Below, piece after piece: positions 1 through 9,329 of a stretch of 64,000 nucleotides of DNA. The translations under genes and the position numbers were made by a program. The stretch lies in NCBI RefSeq assembly GCF_030812255.1, contig NZ_JAUSSH010000014.1:49581-113580 (forward strand). The letters are read 5' to 3'. The notes under the pieces were generated by a model. It made no database searches and was not told where the DNA came from. It was given only the letters and a program-made list of their open reading frames with translations. Each line of letters begins with the position of its first letter. Positions within the stretch are counted from its first letter, which is position 1. The DNA is from Paeniglutamicibacter psychrophenolicus. GTDB taxonomy: Bacteria > Actinomycetota > Actinomycetes > Actinomycetales > Micrococcaceae.

Positions 1-1241
1 CCTTCGGCTCGGTCGGCGGGGTGCCCCCGTTCATGGTCGGCGCCAAGGGTGCCTATTTGACCGACGCCGACGGGAACTCCTACGTCGACCTGGTCTGCTC
101 CTGGGGTCCGGCGCTGCTGGGCCACGCGCACCCGGCCATCCAGGATGCGGTGCACGCGGCGGTTGACCGCGGGCTGTCCTTCGGTGCCTCCACGCCCGAC
201 GAGGGCAAGCTGGCCCGCCTGGTGATGGACCGCTTCGGCGGGGTCGAGCGCATGCGCATGGTCTCCACCGGGACCGAGGCGACGATGACCGCGGTGCGCC
301 TGGCCCGCGGCTACACCGGCCGCGACTTGATCGTGAAGTTCGCCGGCTGCTACCACGGCCACCTCGACGGCCTGCTGGCCGCCGCCGGGTCCGGCCTGGC
401 CACCCTTGCCCTGCCCGGCTCCGCCGGAGTCACCGCGGCCACCGCAGCCGAGACCCTGGTGCTGCCGTACAACGACCGCGAGGCCATCACCGCGGCCTTC
501 GCCGAGCACGGCGCGAACATCGCGGCGGTCATCACCGAATCCGCCCCCTGCAACATGGGCGTCGTGACCCCGGACGAGGGCTTTAACAAGTTCCTGGCCG
601 AGACCACCACCGCCAACGGCGCGCTGCTGATCCTCGACGAGGTGCTCACCGGGTTCCGCGCCTCGGATGCCGGCTACTGGGGCTTGACCGGCCGCACCGA
701 GGGTTGGACCCCGGACCTGTACACCTTCGGCAAGGTCATCGGCGGCGGCCTGCCCACTGCCGCGCTGGGCGGACGCGCCGAGGTCATGGACTACCTGGCC
801 CCGTTGGGCCCGGTCTACCAGGCCGGCACGCTCTCGGGGAACCCGGTGGCCATGGCCGCGGGTATCGCCCAGCTGACCCACGCCACGCCCGAGGTCTACG
901 CGCACATCGATGCAAAGTCCCTCGAGCTGCAGGCCGCCCTCACCGGGGCGCTTGCCGCCGCGGGCGTCGACCACTCGATCCAGAGAGCGGGCAACCTGTT
1001 CTCGGTGGCCTTCGGCACCTCGGAAAACGGCGTGCACAACTACGCCCAGGCCCAGGCCCAAGAGGCCTACCGCTACGCGCCGTTCTTCCACTCGATGCTC
1101 GAGTCGGGCATCTACCTGCCGCCGAGCGTCTTCGAGGCCTGGTTCCTTTCCTCGGCCCACGACGACGAGGCCATGAACAAGATCTTCGACGCACTCCCGG
1201 CCGCGGCCCGTGCGGCGGCTTCGGCTGTTCCCGCCTCCTAG
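1..1241 (+). CDS. hemL: Glutamate-1-semialdehyde 2,1-aminomutase (5' end cut by window)
   Basis: PLP-dependent aminomutase that converts glutamate-1-semialdehyde to 5-aminolevulinate in the C5 heme pathway, in the cytosol. The reading frame is already open at base 3 ([10 protein letters not shown]), which matches the family about 30 residues in. The GTG at 21 is therefore an internal valine and the true start lies left of the window. Visible motifs are the substrate-side '[13 protein letters not shown]', the 'STGTEATM' PLP phosphate contact and '[12 protein letters not shown]', where the lysine codon at 732-734 should form the Schiff base. The C-terminus is complete and ends at TAG. A strong terminator follows, so this is probably the last gene of a hem operon. 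Confidence 0.95.
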   Translation, partial: FGSVGGVPPFMVGAKGAYLTDADGNSYVDLVCSWGPALLGHAHPAIQDAVHAAVDRGLSFGASTPDEGKLARLVMDRFGGVERMRMVSTGTEATMTAVRLARGYTGRDLIVKFAGCYHGHLDGLLAAAGSGLATLALPGSAGVTAATAAETLVLPYNDREAITAAFAEHGANIAAVITESAPCNMGVVTPDEGFNKFLAETTTANGALLILDEVLTGFRASDAGYWGLTGRTEGWTPDLYTFGKVIGGGLPTAALGGRAEVMDYLAPLGPVYQAGTLSGNPVAMAAGIAQLTHATPEVYAHIDAKSLELQAALTGALAAAGVDHSIQRAGNLFSVAFGTSENGVHNYAQAQAQEAYRYAPFFHSMLESGIYLPPSVFEAWFLSSAHDDEAMNKIFDALPAAARAAASAVPAS

Positions 1242-1257
1242 CCCGACAGGGGTGCAA

Positions 1258-1313
1258 GGCCCCCGGAAGCCGCCGCGTCAATCGCTTGATGCAGAGGTTT
1301 CCGGGGGCCTTTT
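1258..1313 (+). terminator. Rho-independent terminator after hemL
   Basis: An 11-bp perfect stem (1258-1268 pairs with 1299-1309, GGCCCCCGGAA/TTCCGGGGGCC) has a 30-base loop and is followed at once by TTTT. It starts 17 bases after the hemL stop. Confidence 0.8.
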
Positions 1314-1572
1314 CATGTTTTTGGGCAGCTCGTGCCGCCCGGGAGATGAAATTTGGTGAGCTCTAGACCACTTTTCGCTCCGGTGAATTTGTCGGACCGA
1401 GGCCCGTGGGGGAAAGTCGCGCCGACGGGGTTGGGGCATTCGAAATACGATAAAAGAACACGTCAGATAGCGATTGGTCAACATGTCCGGCTGTGGGGGC
1501 AGGTGCAAGGATACCCGGCGCCGGGGCGCATCGGGGAGTAATCGGTCCACCGGGGCGCATGGGCAACGCGGC

Positions 1573-1578
1573 TAGGCT
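1573..1578 (+). promoter_or_regulatory. Probable -10 element (TAGGCT) of the APC permease gene
   Basis: TAGGCT fits the actinobacterial housekeeping -10 pattern TANNNT and lies 42 bases before the chosen GTG start. The same hexamer precedes several other genes in this window. The rest of the gene-free stretch 1314-1620 shows no convincing gene, repeat or riboswitch. Confidence 0.45.
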
Positions 1579-1620
1579 TGTCCGGTTAGTTTTCGCGTTT
1601 CATTGCCGCCGAGGAAATCA

Positions 1621-3147
1621 GTGAGCCTTTTTCGTACAAAACCCGTGGAGAGTTTCCTGGCTGACGCCGCGGAACCCGGCCGCCAGCTCAAGCGGACCCT
1701 GAACACCTGGGATCTGATGATCATGGGTGTGGCCGTGTCGGTGGGCGCAGGCATCTTCTCCGTGGGCGCGCGGGCCGCAGCAAACTTTTCCGGACCCGCA
1801 GTCACGCTCTCCTTTGTGATTGCCGCGCTTACCTGCGCCATGGCCATCATGTGTTACGCGGAATTTGCGACCGCGATTCCCGTCGCGGGCTCGGCGTATG
1901 TGTTTTCCTCCGCCACCATGGGCGAGTTCATTGCGTGGATCATCGGGTGGAACCTGATCCTCGAACTTTTCACCGCATCAGCGGTGATCGCCAAGTATTG
2001 GGGCATCTACCTCACCGAAGTTTTCCAGCTCGTGGGAGTACACCTCTCACCCACCATTGACCTAGGCATCGTCACCATGAGCTGGGGACCATTGCTGATC
2101 GTTGCGCTGTTCACGCTGCTGCTCGTCATGGGCACCAAGCTGTCAGCCACGGTCGGGAATGTGTTCACCATCATCAAGATCGCCGTCGTGCTCTTCGTCA
2201 TCGTCGCCGGTCTGTTCTACATCAAGGCGGAGAACTTCACTCCGTTCATCCCCGAGGCGGTTCCGGCCACGGGGGATGGCACCGCCGAGGTGCTCAAGCA
2301 ATCGCTCTTCGCCTTTGCCACCGGCGCCGCACCGGCCCAATACGGAATGATGGGCGTGCTTGCCGGCGCCGCACTGGTCTTCTTTGCGTTCGTCGGCTTC
2401 GACGTCGTGGCCACCAGTGCCGAAGAGGTCAAGAACCCGAACAAGACGCTGCCCCGCGGCATCTTCGCCGGCCTTGCCCTGACCACGCTGCTCTACGTCG
2501 GGGTATCGTTCGCGCTGACCGGAATGGTCTCCTACAAGGAGCTGGCAGCAGTGGAAACCCCGACGCTGGCCACCGCGTTCTCGCTGGTGGGCAACGAAGG
2601 GGCGGCCTCGGTCATTGCCGTCGGCTCGCTGATCGGCTTGACCACGGTGGTCATGGTGCTGCTCATGGGGCTCTCCCGGGTCGTGCTCGCCATCAGCCGC
2701 GACGGGCTGTTGCCCTATGCGCTGTCCAAGACCAGCGCCAAGCGCGGCACCCCGGTGCGCATCACCATCATCTGCGGTTCGCTGGTCGCCCTGGTGGCCG
2801 GCTTCACCCGCGTGGATGTGCTCGAGGAGATGATCAACATCGGTACGCTGTCGGCCTTCGTGATGGTCAGCCTGGGCATCATCGTGCTGCGCCGCAAGCG
2901 CCCGGACCTCAAGCCAGCCTTCCGGGTTCCGTTCGGCCCGGTCATCCCGATCGTTTCGGCACTGCTGTGCACCTACCTGATGGTCAACCTTGCCGTCGAG
3001 ACGTGGATCTACTTTGTCGTGTGGTTGGTGCTCGGCGTGCTGATCTACTTCGGCTACGGACGGCGCCACTCGCGACTGAACCAGAAGTACTCAGATCAGG
3101 TGGCGGCGATGGAAAAGACCGCAGAGCCGGAGCTCGCCGCAAAGTAG
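1621..3147 (+). CDS. APC-family amino acid permease (cationic amino acid transporter type)
   Basis: Integral membrane transporter of about 12 helices, 508 residues. The N-terminal 'LNTWDLMIMGVAVSVGAGIF' is the conserved APC helix-1 substrate-binding stretch (GxGIF). Its resemblance to CAT/YfnA-type proteins suggests amino acid uptake or exchange, but the substrate cannot be read from the sequence. The GTG at 1621 is preferred over the in-frame TTG at 1603, because GAGGA (1611-1615) sits five bases upstream of the GTG. It stands alone: hemL ends with a terminator, and the next gene is on the opposite strand. Confidence 0.88.
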   Translation: MSLFRTKPVESFLADAAEPGRQLKRTLNTWDLMIMGVAVSVGAGIFSVGARAAANFSGPAVTLSFVIAALTCAMAIMCYAEFATAIPVAGSAYVFSSATMGEFIAWIIGWNLILELFTASAVIAKYWGIYLTEVFQLVGVHLSPTIDLGIVTMSWGPLLIVALFTLLLVMGTKLSATVGNVFTIIKIAVVLFVIVAGLFYIKAENFTPFIPEAVPATGDGTAEVLKQSLFAFATGAAPAQYGMMGVLAGAALVFFAFVGFDVVATSAEEVKNPNKTLPRGIFAGLALTTLLYVGVSFALTGMVSYKELAAVETPTLATAFSLVGNEGAASVIAVGSLIGLTTVVMVLLMGLSRVVLAISRDGLLPYALSKTSAKRGTPVRITIICGSLVALVAGFTRVDVLEEMINIGTLSAFVMVSLGIIVLRRKRPDLKPAFRVPFGPVIPIVSALLCTYLMVNLAVETWIYFVVWLVLGVLIYFGYGRRHSRLNQKYSDQVAAMEKTAEPELAAK

Positions 3148-3270
3148 TTCCCGTGGGCAGGTGGCTGCCACAGCAGCCGGCAGCAGCTGCCCGGCAAGGC
3201 GTCGGTGCCACCAGGATCCCCGAGATCCAGGGTTGAAGCCGGCGCTTTGCCGTACCTGCCGCGATCCCGG

Positions 3271-3311
3271 GAAACCTCGGCGGGCTGCGGAGCGGTTTCC
3301 GCGGAGGTTTC
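3271..3311. terminator. Possible bidirectional terminator between convergent genes
   Basis: Arms GAAACCTC (3271-3278) and GAGGTTTC (3304-3311) enclose a smaller GCGGA/TCCGC stem. The right arm overlaps the stop codon of the acetyltransferase. There is no clear T-tract on either strand. Confidence 0.4.
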
Positions 3312-3732
3312 AGTCGAACCTGACGAAGGCACGCATTTCACCGGAGGGGAAGTCGCTGGCCTGCGTCATGCCGAGGGACTCGTAGAAGGCCTTCTGCCCC
3401 GGCTCGTCGTCGGTCAACAAGACCTTCTGCCGGACACCCGGGTACTGCGCGAAGAGCAGCTCGGCAAGGCCGCGGCCAATCCCCGCCCGGTGGTGCCCCG
3501 GGAGCACGAGGATGTCCTGCAGATAGCAGATCGAAGCACCATCGGAAATGCTCCGGGCCAACCCCACCAGTTGGCCACCGGCACGGGCCACGGCGACAGT
3601 GTGCGAACCCTGGATCGCGGCCAGCAGTGTCCCGGGGGAGTCCGCGTAGGCGCTCCAGCCGACGGCGTCGTACAGGGCGACCAGCTCGGCGGTCTCGATC
3701 TGCTTTGTGAGTGAATACGCGATGTTCTCCAT
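3310..3732 (-). CDS. GNAT-family N-acetyltransferase
   Basis: 140-residue single-domain protein. The acetyl-CoA-binding motif A is visible as 'DILVLPGHHRAGIGRGL' (the R/QxxGxG/A signature). It is followed by 'LLTDDEPGQKAFYESLG', the usual GNAT C-terminal helix and strand. The substrate is unknown; small proteins of this kind commonly acetylate amines or antibiotics. The ATG at 3732 gives a family-typical N-terminus (MENIAYSL). There is no good Shine-Dalgarno, but TAGAAC lies seven bases upstream, so a leaderless start is possible though weaker than others in this window. Confidence 0.8.
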   Translation of the reverse strand: MENIAYSLTKQIETAELVALYDAVGWSAYADSPGTLLAAIQGSHTVAVARAGGQLVGLARSISDGASICYLQDILVLPGHHRAGIGRGLAELLFAQYPGVRQKVLLTDDEPGQKAFYESLGMTQASDFPSGEMRAFVRFD

Positions 3733-3839
3733 TCCCGTAGTTCTATCACGCGGGCGGGTGTCGGCCGGGAGGCGACGGCGCGGCGCCGCGCGCGGGCCCG
3801 GGCGTGGCAGGCCTGCGTCCCACGGGCGGAAGGAGAAAA

Positions 3840-5765
3840 TCAGGCGGCTGCGGCCTCGGGATGGAAGACCCAGTTCCGCCTGGGTAATCGCAGCGGATCC
3901 CGCGATGCGGGCAGCACCACGTGGGGGACCTGGTCGATCACCACGACGTCGAAATGCCCCGCGTGGTAGGCGGTGTGGCACCGGATGCACAACAAGAGCC
4001 CGTTGGACACATCGGTGTTCCCGCCCTCGGCAAATCCCTTGATGTGGTGGACCTCGGTGCGGTGCACCGGCATCGAACAGCCCGGGTTCGCACAGCCGCG
4101 GTCGCGGGCGGCGATGGCCCGCTTCTGCGCCTTGGTGAAGTAGCGAACCTTTCGGCCCAGATCCAGCGGCTGGCTCTTGCCGCCCATGACCAGCGGCAGG
4201 ATCCCTGCGTTGCAGGCCAGCCGGCGTGCCGTGGCAGCGGAAATGAGTTCGCCGTGCTGGGTGAATCCGGGGACGTCGGTGATCCCGGCCAGGGCCTCGT
4301 AGGTGATCGTCACCAGGATGTCGATGCGGGAATTCATCGGCATCCACACGTCTTCGGGTGTTTGCGGGTCGATCGACCTGGTGATCGCGTCGAACACCAA
4401 TTGGTACAGCCTGCGCGCGCGCAACCTGGCGTTTGTTTCCTTGGCGGTTTCCCCGGGGCGCGGTGCTTCCTCGGGGGAGGCAACAAGCGGTCTGCCAACG
4501 TCGGCGAATCCTGCCCGTGGGCGTTGGTCGACGGGAATGTCGGGGTTTGCAGCCCATTCGGGGATGGGCAGGAAGTCCTGGTCGAACGGGGTTCCGAGCG
4601 TGCGGGGAGTTCCGGATACGGTGAATTGGACTCCGGGGGTGGCCGACTCGCCGTCGGTGGATACATCCTCGACATCTGCCGGGGAACCGGTGACGTCGGC
4701 GTCGTCCGCGGGGGAAGCTGTGCCGTCGGCTGCGTCGGCTGCGTCGGCTGCGTCGGCATTGGCCGCGTGGTCCTCGGTGTTGCTGCCTCCGGGGATCTGG
4801 CGATCGACAAGATCGGTGGGGAGCGCGAGCTGGCCGGAGGATGTGCGCGGGTTGTTCAGGTCGTCGGCCAGCCTCGTCAGCAGCTCGTGGCCCACCGCGT
4901 CGGTGGTCAACTCCCAGACGTAGCCAGTGGGCCGTTTGCCCTTGAAATCCAGGCTGAGATTGCGCTCCATGCGGGCCTCGTCACGGTCAAGGAGACTGCG
5001 GTCCAGATCCACGGATGCCTGCTTGATCAGCTTTTCCACGGTCTTCTGTCCGGCGGTGGCCAAGGTGCCGGCGACCAGGCCCTCAAGCTTGGAGCGAACG
5101 TCGGCGGGATCCGGTTGGGCCTCGATGGAGGGCTCGAGAGCAGCGAGCTTGGCTGCGGCGCTGGCAATGGCGCGCGGATCGGCCGCACCCGACACCAGGA
5201 TCCTGCCCAGTTGCGGGTACTTGGCCGGGGCGTTCTGCCCGTTGGCGCCAACGTGCGGCAGCAGCCGGTCGTGGGATTTCACCCGGTGCTCGGCCTGGAA
5301 GTAGTCGAGGTTGAACTGGGACTCGAGGAATTCGGGGGTGCCCTTGTACAGTGGCTTGCGGTCGGCGGCGCTCACCGCATCGGCAGGAAGCGGCACTTCG
5401 CCGCGGGCGAAGGCCTCGGGGGCGGCCAGCACTTGGTTGAGCCCGGCCAGCGTGCCGTCGGTCAGCGTATTGACCTCGGTCCGGTCGCATGAGCCCGCGG
5501 CGACGATTTGCGCGTGGCTGCCGGCGTGGGCGAAGCGCTCGGAAAGCCGTGCAAAGGCCGCGGCGCGGACCGGGGAGTCACCGACCGACCGTTGCGCTGC
5601 GTCAACCGTGCGGCGCAGCAGGAGTTCGAGGGCTGCCAGGGTCCGCAACGGGTCGATGGGCGTGCCGGCATCCGGGGTTGGGCCGGTGGTCCCGGTTCCC
5701 AATGCCCCGTTGAGCGCGGTCAGTGCCGCTTCGGTGGTGCCGGTGGAGGTGGTCATGTCTCCCAT
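3840..5765 (-). CDS. DUF222 / HNH endonuclease domain protein (13E12-repeat type)
   Basis: 641 residues. The N-terminal two thirds have the helical, Ala/Asp-rich character of DUF222. An acidic low-complexity linker runs of 'DAADAADAAD' type. The C-terminus is an HNH nuclease: 'CANPGCSMPVHRTEVHHIKG' followed by 'CIRCHTAYHAG', giving a Cys4 zinc site and the catalytic His-His. Such proteins are multi-copy in actinobacteria and behave like selfish or mobile genes, though no inverted-repeat ends or target duplication are visible. The frame stays open to base 6290 and beyond, into a dead metQ copy. I place the start at ATG 5765, with a second ATG at 5756, because the DUF222 sequence begins there and the upstream translation is not protein-like. 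Confidence 0.88.
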   Translation of the reverse strand: MGDMTTSTGTTEAALTALNGALGTGTTGPTPDAGTPIDPLRTLAALELLLRRTVDAAQRSVGDSPVRAAAFARLSERFAHAGSHAQIVAAGSCDRTEVNTLTDGTLAGLNQVLAAPEAFARGEVPLPADAVSAADRKPLYKGTPEFLESQFNLDYFQAEHRVKSHDRLLPHVGANGQNAPAKYPQLGRILVSGAADPRAIASAAAKLAALEPSIEAQPDPADVRSKLEGLVAGTLATAGQKTVEKLIKQASVDLDRSLLDRDEARMERNLSLDFKGKRPTGYVWELTTDAVGHELLTRLADDLNNPRTSSGQLALPTDLVDRQIPGGSNTEDHAANADAADAADAADGTASPADDADVTGSPADVEDVSTDGESATPGVQFTVSGTPRTLGTPFDQDFLPIPEWAANPDIPVDQRPRAGFADVGRPLVASPEEAPRPGETAKETNARLRARRLYQLVFDAITRSIDPQTPEDVWMPMNSRIDILVTITYEALAGITDVPGFTQHGELISAATARRLACNAGILPLVMGGKSQPLDLGRKVRYFTKAQKRAIAARDRGCANPGCSMPVHRTEVHHIKGFAEGGNTDVSNGLLLCIRCHTAYHAGHFDVVVIDQVPHVVLPASRDPLRLPRRNWVFHPEAAAA

Positions 5766-6056
5766 GATGCGCCCGGTGCGACGCGGGTGGGCGGGATTCG
5801 GCGGGATTGTGGATAAGTGCGGGAAGTTGCCCGTCGCGCGGGGCGGGGGTTGCCGGCAACGGGCGCGAATGGGAGCGGCTTCTGGGCAGGCCGGCGTCAA
5901 CCAACAAGAACGGTTCGCCGGGCCTGCGGCAGCGAATCGGAATGTTGCCGAGACAAAAATGCTGTGCCCCTCTTTGCCTTGCGGCAATCGGGGGAACTGC
6001 GGGTCCCCGGGGTCACTGGCGGCCGGAAAAGCCGCCGGCTGTGGGGGCGGAACCTG

Positions 6057-6341
6057 GAAGGCGGGGAAGACGCTGCCGTCGGTCAGTGCGATGTTCGGGT
6101 TCTGCTGGTCGTCGATCCCGGTGATAGCCAGGTCGATGCAGGCCCTCCGGACCAGGTTCCCGTCGACGAATTCCGGGATCATTGCGTGCGGGATGGCGCT
6201 GGCGCCGACCTTGGCGACTACCGGGTTCGCCGCGTCCGGGGTGTCCTGTGCGCTGGGTGCAGTGGACGAGCCGCCGCCGCAGGCGGCCAAGGCGAACAGC
6301 GTGGCGGCGCCCGTGAGGGCAAGTGCGAGTTTTTGACGCAG
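6057..6341 (-). pseudogene. Truncated second copy of metQ (methionine-binding lipoprotein)
   Basis: Translation of this strand gives LRQKLALALTGAATLF, then ALAACGGG. It then follows intact metQ (6608-7459) closely through 'VGASAIPHA' and 'IDDQQNPNIAL'. After 'NIAL' it jumps directly to 'TDGSVFPAF', the last nine residues of MetQ. About 190 internal codons are therefore missing in frame. The start codon is CTG instead of ATG (bases 6341-6339), and the stop position reads CAG instead of TAA (6056-6054). The remnant thus opens into 290 bases without recognisable protein (5766-6056) and then into the HNH gene. It keeps a lipobox-like Ala-Ala-Cys but lacks the whole ligand-binding fold. Confidence 0.85.
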
Positions 6342-6393
6342 GTGATACTTCGTCTGATCTTCAAAACCAATGAACGGTCACTGGGCAACAAGT

Positions 6394-6415
6394 GCAGCCA
6401 GCGGCCACGGGCTGC
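6394..6415. repeat. Intercistronic inverted repeat, copy upstream of the dead metQ
   Basis: GCAGCC/GGCTGC arms lie in a block (about 6388-6416) that matches the metI-metQ spacer at 7507-7537. It shows that the duplicated segment included the leader of metQ. Confidence 0.55.
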
Positions 6416-6492
6416 GGGCCGGCGGAACCCGCCGCCGGAAAATCGGGGGCGCACCAATAGACGCGGGCGCGGGCGCGGTCCGCGTTCCAACG

Positions 6493-6545
6493 AAAACGCG
6501 GTGCGTGGTCCCCACCCGGAAATCCGGGGTGGGCCACGCACCGCG
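6493..6545 (-). terminator. Strong rho-independent terminator of the metNIQ operon
   Basis: A hairpin of nearly 50 bases (6497-6545) has outer arms CGCGGTGCGTGG/CCACGCACCGCG and inner arms CCCACCCGGA/TCCGGGGTGGG with a single bulge and a two-base loop. On the minus strand it is followed by TTTT (complement of 6493-6496). It lies 62 bases past the metQ stop and separates metQ from its dead copy. Confidence 0.85.
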
Positions 6546-6607
6546 TCGGTGCTCCGCGCTAACGGAAAAGTTGCCGGGCGAGCCGATGGCAGCCTGGCGG
6601 TGCTGGA

Positions 6608-7459
6608 TTAGAAGGCGGGGATGACGCTTCCGTCGGTCCAGGTCTTCTTGATGTAGTCTCCAACCTCGGGGGAGTGAAGCAGATCTTCGAGCTTGGCGAT
6701 GGCCGGGGTCTTTTCGCCTTCACGCCAGGTGAGGAAGTTGGCGTTGGGGTTGTTGACGGCCGATTCCTGGGCAACGACCTCGTCCAGGTTCAGCTTCGCC
6801 TGGGCGATGTAGTTGCCGTTGATGATGGACAGTCCGATGGTCGGATCCTCGGCGTAGAACTTCGGAACCTGCTCGGAGTTGACTTCCTTGAAGGTGAGCT
6901 TCTTCGGGTTCTTGGCTTCGTCGCCCTCAAGGGTCAGGGCCGAATCGGTGTCTTCGAGGCCGGTGAGCACGCCGGCGCTTTCCAGGACGCGCAGGCCGCG
7001 CAGCTGGTTCACCGGGTCGTTGTTCAGCAGCACGACGGAGCCTTCGGTGACGTCGGCGATGTCCTTGAACTTCTTGGAGAAGACGGTCAGCGGCTCGACG
7101 TGGATGCCCGCGCCGTGCTCGAACTTGTATCCCTTGGACTTGACCTGGTCGGCGAGGTACGCCTCGGTCTGGAAGTAGTTGGCATCCAGGGTCTTGTCGG
7201 CCAAGGCGATGTTCGGCGTCTGGTAGTCGTCGATCTCGGTGATTTCCAGGTCGATGCCCGCATCCTTGGCCAGGTTCTCATCGATGTACTGGAGGATCTG
7301 GGCATGCGGGATCGGGCTGGAGCCGACCTTCACAACGGTCGGGTTGGCCGGGTCGAGGGATGCTTCCGCGCTGGGGGTGGTGGCAGTGCCGCCTCCGCAA
7401 GCCGTCAGTGCGAACAGCGTGGCGACACCGGTCAGGGCAAGTGCGAGTTTCTTACGCAT
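6608..7459 (-). CDS. metQ: MetQ, D/L-methionine-binding lipoprotein
   Basis: Extracytoplasmic lipoprotein (283 residues) that captures methionine for the MetNI transporter. The signal peptide ends in the lipobox L-T-A-C with the lipidated cysteine at residue 21, followed by GGG. The NLPA fold begins at 'VKVGSSPIPHAQIL' and includes the family-typical 'DLEITEIDDYQTPNIALADK' and 'DANYFQTEAYL'. The ATG at 7459 has AAGGAAG eight bases upstream. It is the last gene of metN-metI-metQ, separated from metI by 131 bases that hold an inverted repeat. It is followed by a strong terminator and then by a decayed duplicate of itself. Confidence 0.93.
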   Translation of the reverse strand: MRKKLALALTGVATLFALTACGGGTATTPSAEASLDPANPTVVKVGSSPIPHAQILQYIDENLAKDAGIDLEITEIDDYQTPNIALADKTLDANYFQTEAYLADQVKSKGYKFEHGAGIHVEPLTVFSKKFKDIADVTEGSVVLLNNDPVNQLRGLRVLESAGVLTGLEDTDSALTLEGDEAKNPKKLTFKEVNSEQVPKFYAEDPTIGLSIINGNYIAQAKLNLDEVVAQESAVNNPNANFLTWREGEKTPAIAKLEDLLHSPEVGDYIKKTWTDGSVIPAF

Positions 7460-7512
7460 GTGATGCGCTTCCTTTTCATCAAGTTCCGTTGTCGGCGACA
7501 TCGGATAACAAA

Positions 7513-7536
7513 CGCAGCTAGCGGCTACTGGCTGCG
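7513..7536. repeat. Inverted repeat in the metI-metQ spacer
   Basis: CGCAGC/GCTGCG arms with a 12-base interior lie between metI and metQ. A related copy precedes the dead metQ at 6394-6415. It may stabilise or process the transcript so that the binding protein is made in excess; that role is inferred. Confidence 0.5.
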
Positions 7537-7590
7537 CACCTACGGGATGAACCGTCGGAATTCTTTGGTGCCGGGATTTCTCCCGGGCGG

Positions 7591-8271
7591 TTAGCGGTGG
7601 TCGACGAGTCGGGCCAGCCAGTCGCCAAGGATCTGGACCAGCTGGACCAGGACGACCATGATCACGATGGTCACGATCATCACGGTGCCGTCATAACGCT
7701 GGAAACCGTAGTTGTATGCCAGGCGGCCCAGGCCGCCACCGCCGACAAGTCCAGCCATCGCGGAGTACCCGATAAGCGTGACCACCGTCGTGGTGGTTGC
7801 CGCGATAATGCCGGGCAGTGCTTCGGGCACCAAGACCTTGCGCGTGACCTGCATCTTCGTCGAACCCATGACCAGGGCCGCATCGATCTTCCCGGTGGAG
7901 ACGTCGCGCAGCGCGGATTCCACCAAGCGCGCGAAGAACGGGATGGTGCCGATCGTCAGCGACACCGAGGCGGCGACCGGGCCCAGCGAGACGCCGACCA
8001 GCAGAGTGGCGAACGGGATCAGGGACAGCATCAGGATGGCGAAGGGGATGGAGCGGGTGATGTTGGTGATGATGCCCGAAAGCACAACGTTCAGCCAGGG
8101 GATCGGGGTCAGCCCGCCCTTGGCGGTGTTCAGCAGTAGGACGCCCAGTGGCAGTCCAACCAGGACCGTGAAGAAGCCGGAGATGCCGGTCATTTGCAGG
8201 GTCTCGAGGAACGCCGGCCACATGGCCTTGGTGATGCCGGGGTTGGTGACAAGATCGTTGAAGAAGTCCAT
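7591..8271 (-). CDS. metI: MetI, methionine ABC transporter permease
   Basis: 226-residue membrane subunit with about five helices and the ABC permease coupling loop 'EALPGIIAATTTTVVTLIG'. It forms the methionine channel with MetN and MetQ. The ATG at 8271 lies three bases after the metN stop. AAGGAGG for this start lies inside the last codons of metN, so the two are translationally linked. Confidence 0.93.
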   Translation of the reverse strand: MDFFNDLVTNPGITKAMWPAFLETLQMTGISGFFTVLVGLPLGVLLLNTAKGGLTPIPWLNVVLSGIITNITRSIPFAILMLSLIPFATLLVGVSLGPVAASVSLTIGTIPFFARLVESALRDVSTGKIDAALVMGSTKMQVTRKVLVPEALPGIIAATTTTVVTLIGYSAMAGLVGGGGLGRLAYNYGFQRYDGTVMIVTIVIMVVLVQLVQILGDWLARLVDHR

Positions 8272-8274
8272 GGA

Positions 8275-9267
8275 CTACTTGGCCTCCTTGGGCGTCACGG
8301 CAACACCGTTGGCGAGCAGGTGGTTGGTGATGGCGGTGATGTCCGAGCCCTCGGGAAGCTGGATGCGCAGGTGCGCGAACTGGTGTTCCCCGAGGGTCTC
8401 CACGGAACCCGCAAGCACGTTGACGTCCACATTGAAGGTGCGGGCGATCGAGGAGATCACCGGTTCGGTGGCCTGGGAACCGGAGTAGAGCAGATCCAGG
8501 ACGACTCCGGCGGGAAGATCCACAGGAAGCTTGCCGGGCATCGGCAGCAGGGCCTGGGAGAGGCGCCCGGCCGGGTCGGCGACGACCGTGGCAATGGCAC
8601 CGTGTTCGACGATGCGTCCGGCTTCGAGCAGCGAGACCGAATCGCAGGCCTGCTTCACGACGTTCATTTCGTGGGTGATGATCAGCACCGTGAGGTTCAG
8701 CCGGTCACGCACGGACTTGATGAGCTCGAGTATCTCATCGGTGGTCTTGGGATCCAGCGCGCTGGTGGGTTCGTCGCACAGCAGTACATCGGGATCCGAG
8801 GACAGGGCGCGGGCAATGCCGACGCGCTGGCGCTGCCCTCCGGAAAGCTGGGCCGGGTATGCATCGGCGAACTGGGTCAGTCCGACCAGTTCCAGCAGGG
8901 CGTTGACCTTTTCGGCGATCTTGGCCTTGGGGGTGCCGATGAGTTCCAGCGGGAAGGCCACGTTCTGCGCGGTGGTGCGCGAATCCATCAGGTTGGCGTG
9001 CTGGAAGACCATGCCGATGCGCCGGCGTGCGGTGCGCAGGTCGGAGTCGGAGACATTGGCCAGTTCCTGGTTGTTCACGGCAACGGACCCGGAGGTCGGG
9101 CGGTCAAGCAAGGTCAGGCAACGGACAAGTGTTGACTTGCCGGCGCCGGAGTGGCCGATGATGCCGTGGATTTGGCCGGCATCGACGTGCAAGGAGACTC
9201 CATCCAGGGCGACGACGGTGCGGTCGCCCTGCTGGTAGACCTTGCGCAGGTCAGTGACTGTGATCAA
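8275..9267 (-). CDS. metN: MetN, methionine ABC transporter ATP-binding protein
   Basis: 330-residue ATPase. It shows Walker A 'GHSGAGKST' (about residues 38-46), signature 'LSGGQRQRVGIARAL' and Walker B 'LLCDEPTSALDP'. The C-terminal NIL regulatory domain (about 255-330) in MetN binds methionine and inhibits transport. I chose TTG 9267 (MITVTDLRKV): it gives the usual family N-terminus and has AAGGA ten bases upstream. The frame extends to another TTG at 9291. It is first in the operon. The 362-base region 9268-9629 upstream holds one palindrome; I see no SAM riboswitch core in it. Confidence 0.92.
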   Translation of the reverse strand: MITVTDLRKVYQQGDRTVVALDGVSLHVDAGQIHGIIGHSGAGKSTLVRCLTLLDRPTSGSVAVNNQELANVSDSDLRTARRRIGMVFQHANLMDSRTTAQNVAFPLELIGTPKAKIAEKVNALLELVGLTQFADAYPAQLSGGQRQRVGIARALSSDPDVLLCDEPTSALDPKTTDEILELIKSVRDRLNLTVLIITHEMNVVKQACDSVSLLEAGRIVEHGAIATVVADPAGRLSQALLPMPGKLPVDLPAGVVLDLLYSGSQATEPVISSIARTFNVDVNVLAGSVETLGEHQFAHLRIQLPEGSDITAITNHLLANGVAVTPKEAK

Positions 9268-9329
9268 AAGGGGGATGTCCTTAGCAATCAAAAAGTAAAG
9301 GGGGTACCAGACATTGAATCACTGTCGAA

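Noticed and set aside
1353..1541. A 62-codon frame between hemL and the permease
   Set aside because: No ribosome-binding site, no similarity I recognise, and it overlaps the presumed permease promoter region.
3840..6290. An 816-residue lipoprotein-HNH nuclease fusion
   Set aside because: The N-terminal part is a decayed metQ whose stop codon is mutated, and the linking 290 bases do not look like protein. The frame is open by accident of base composition.
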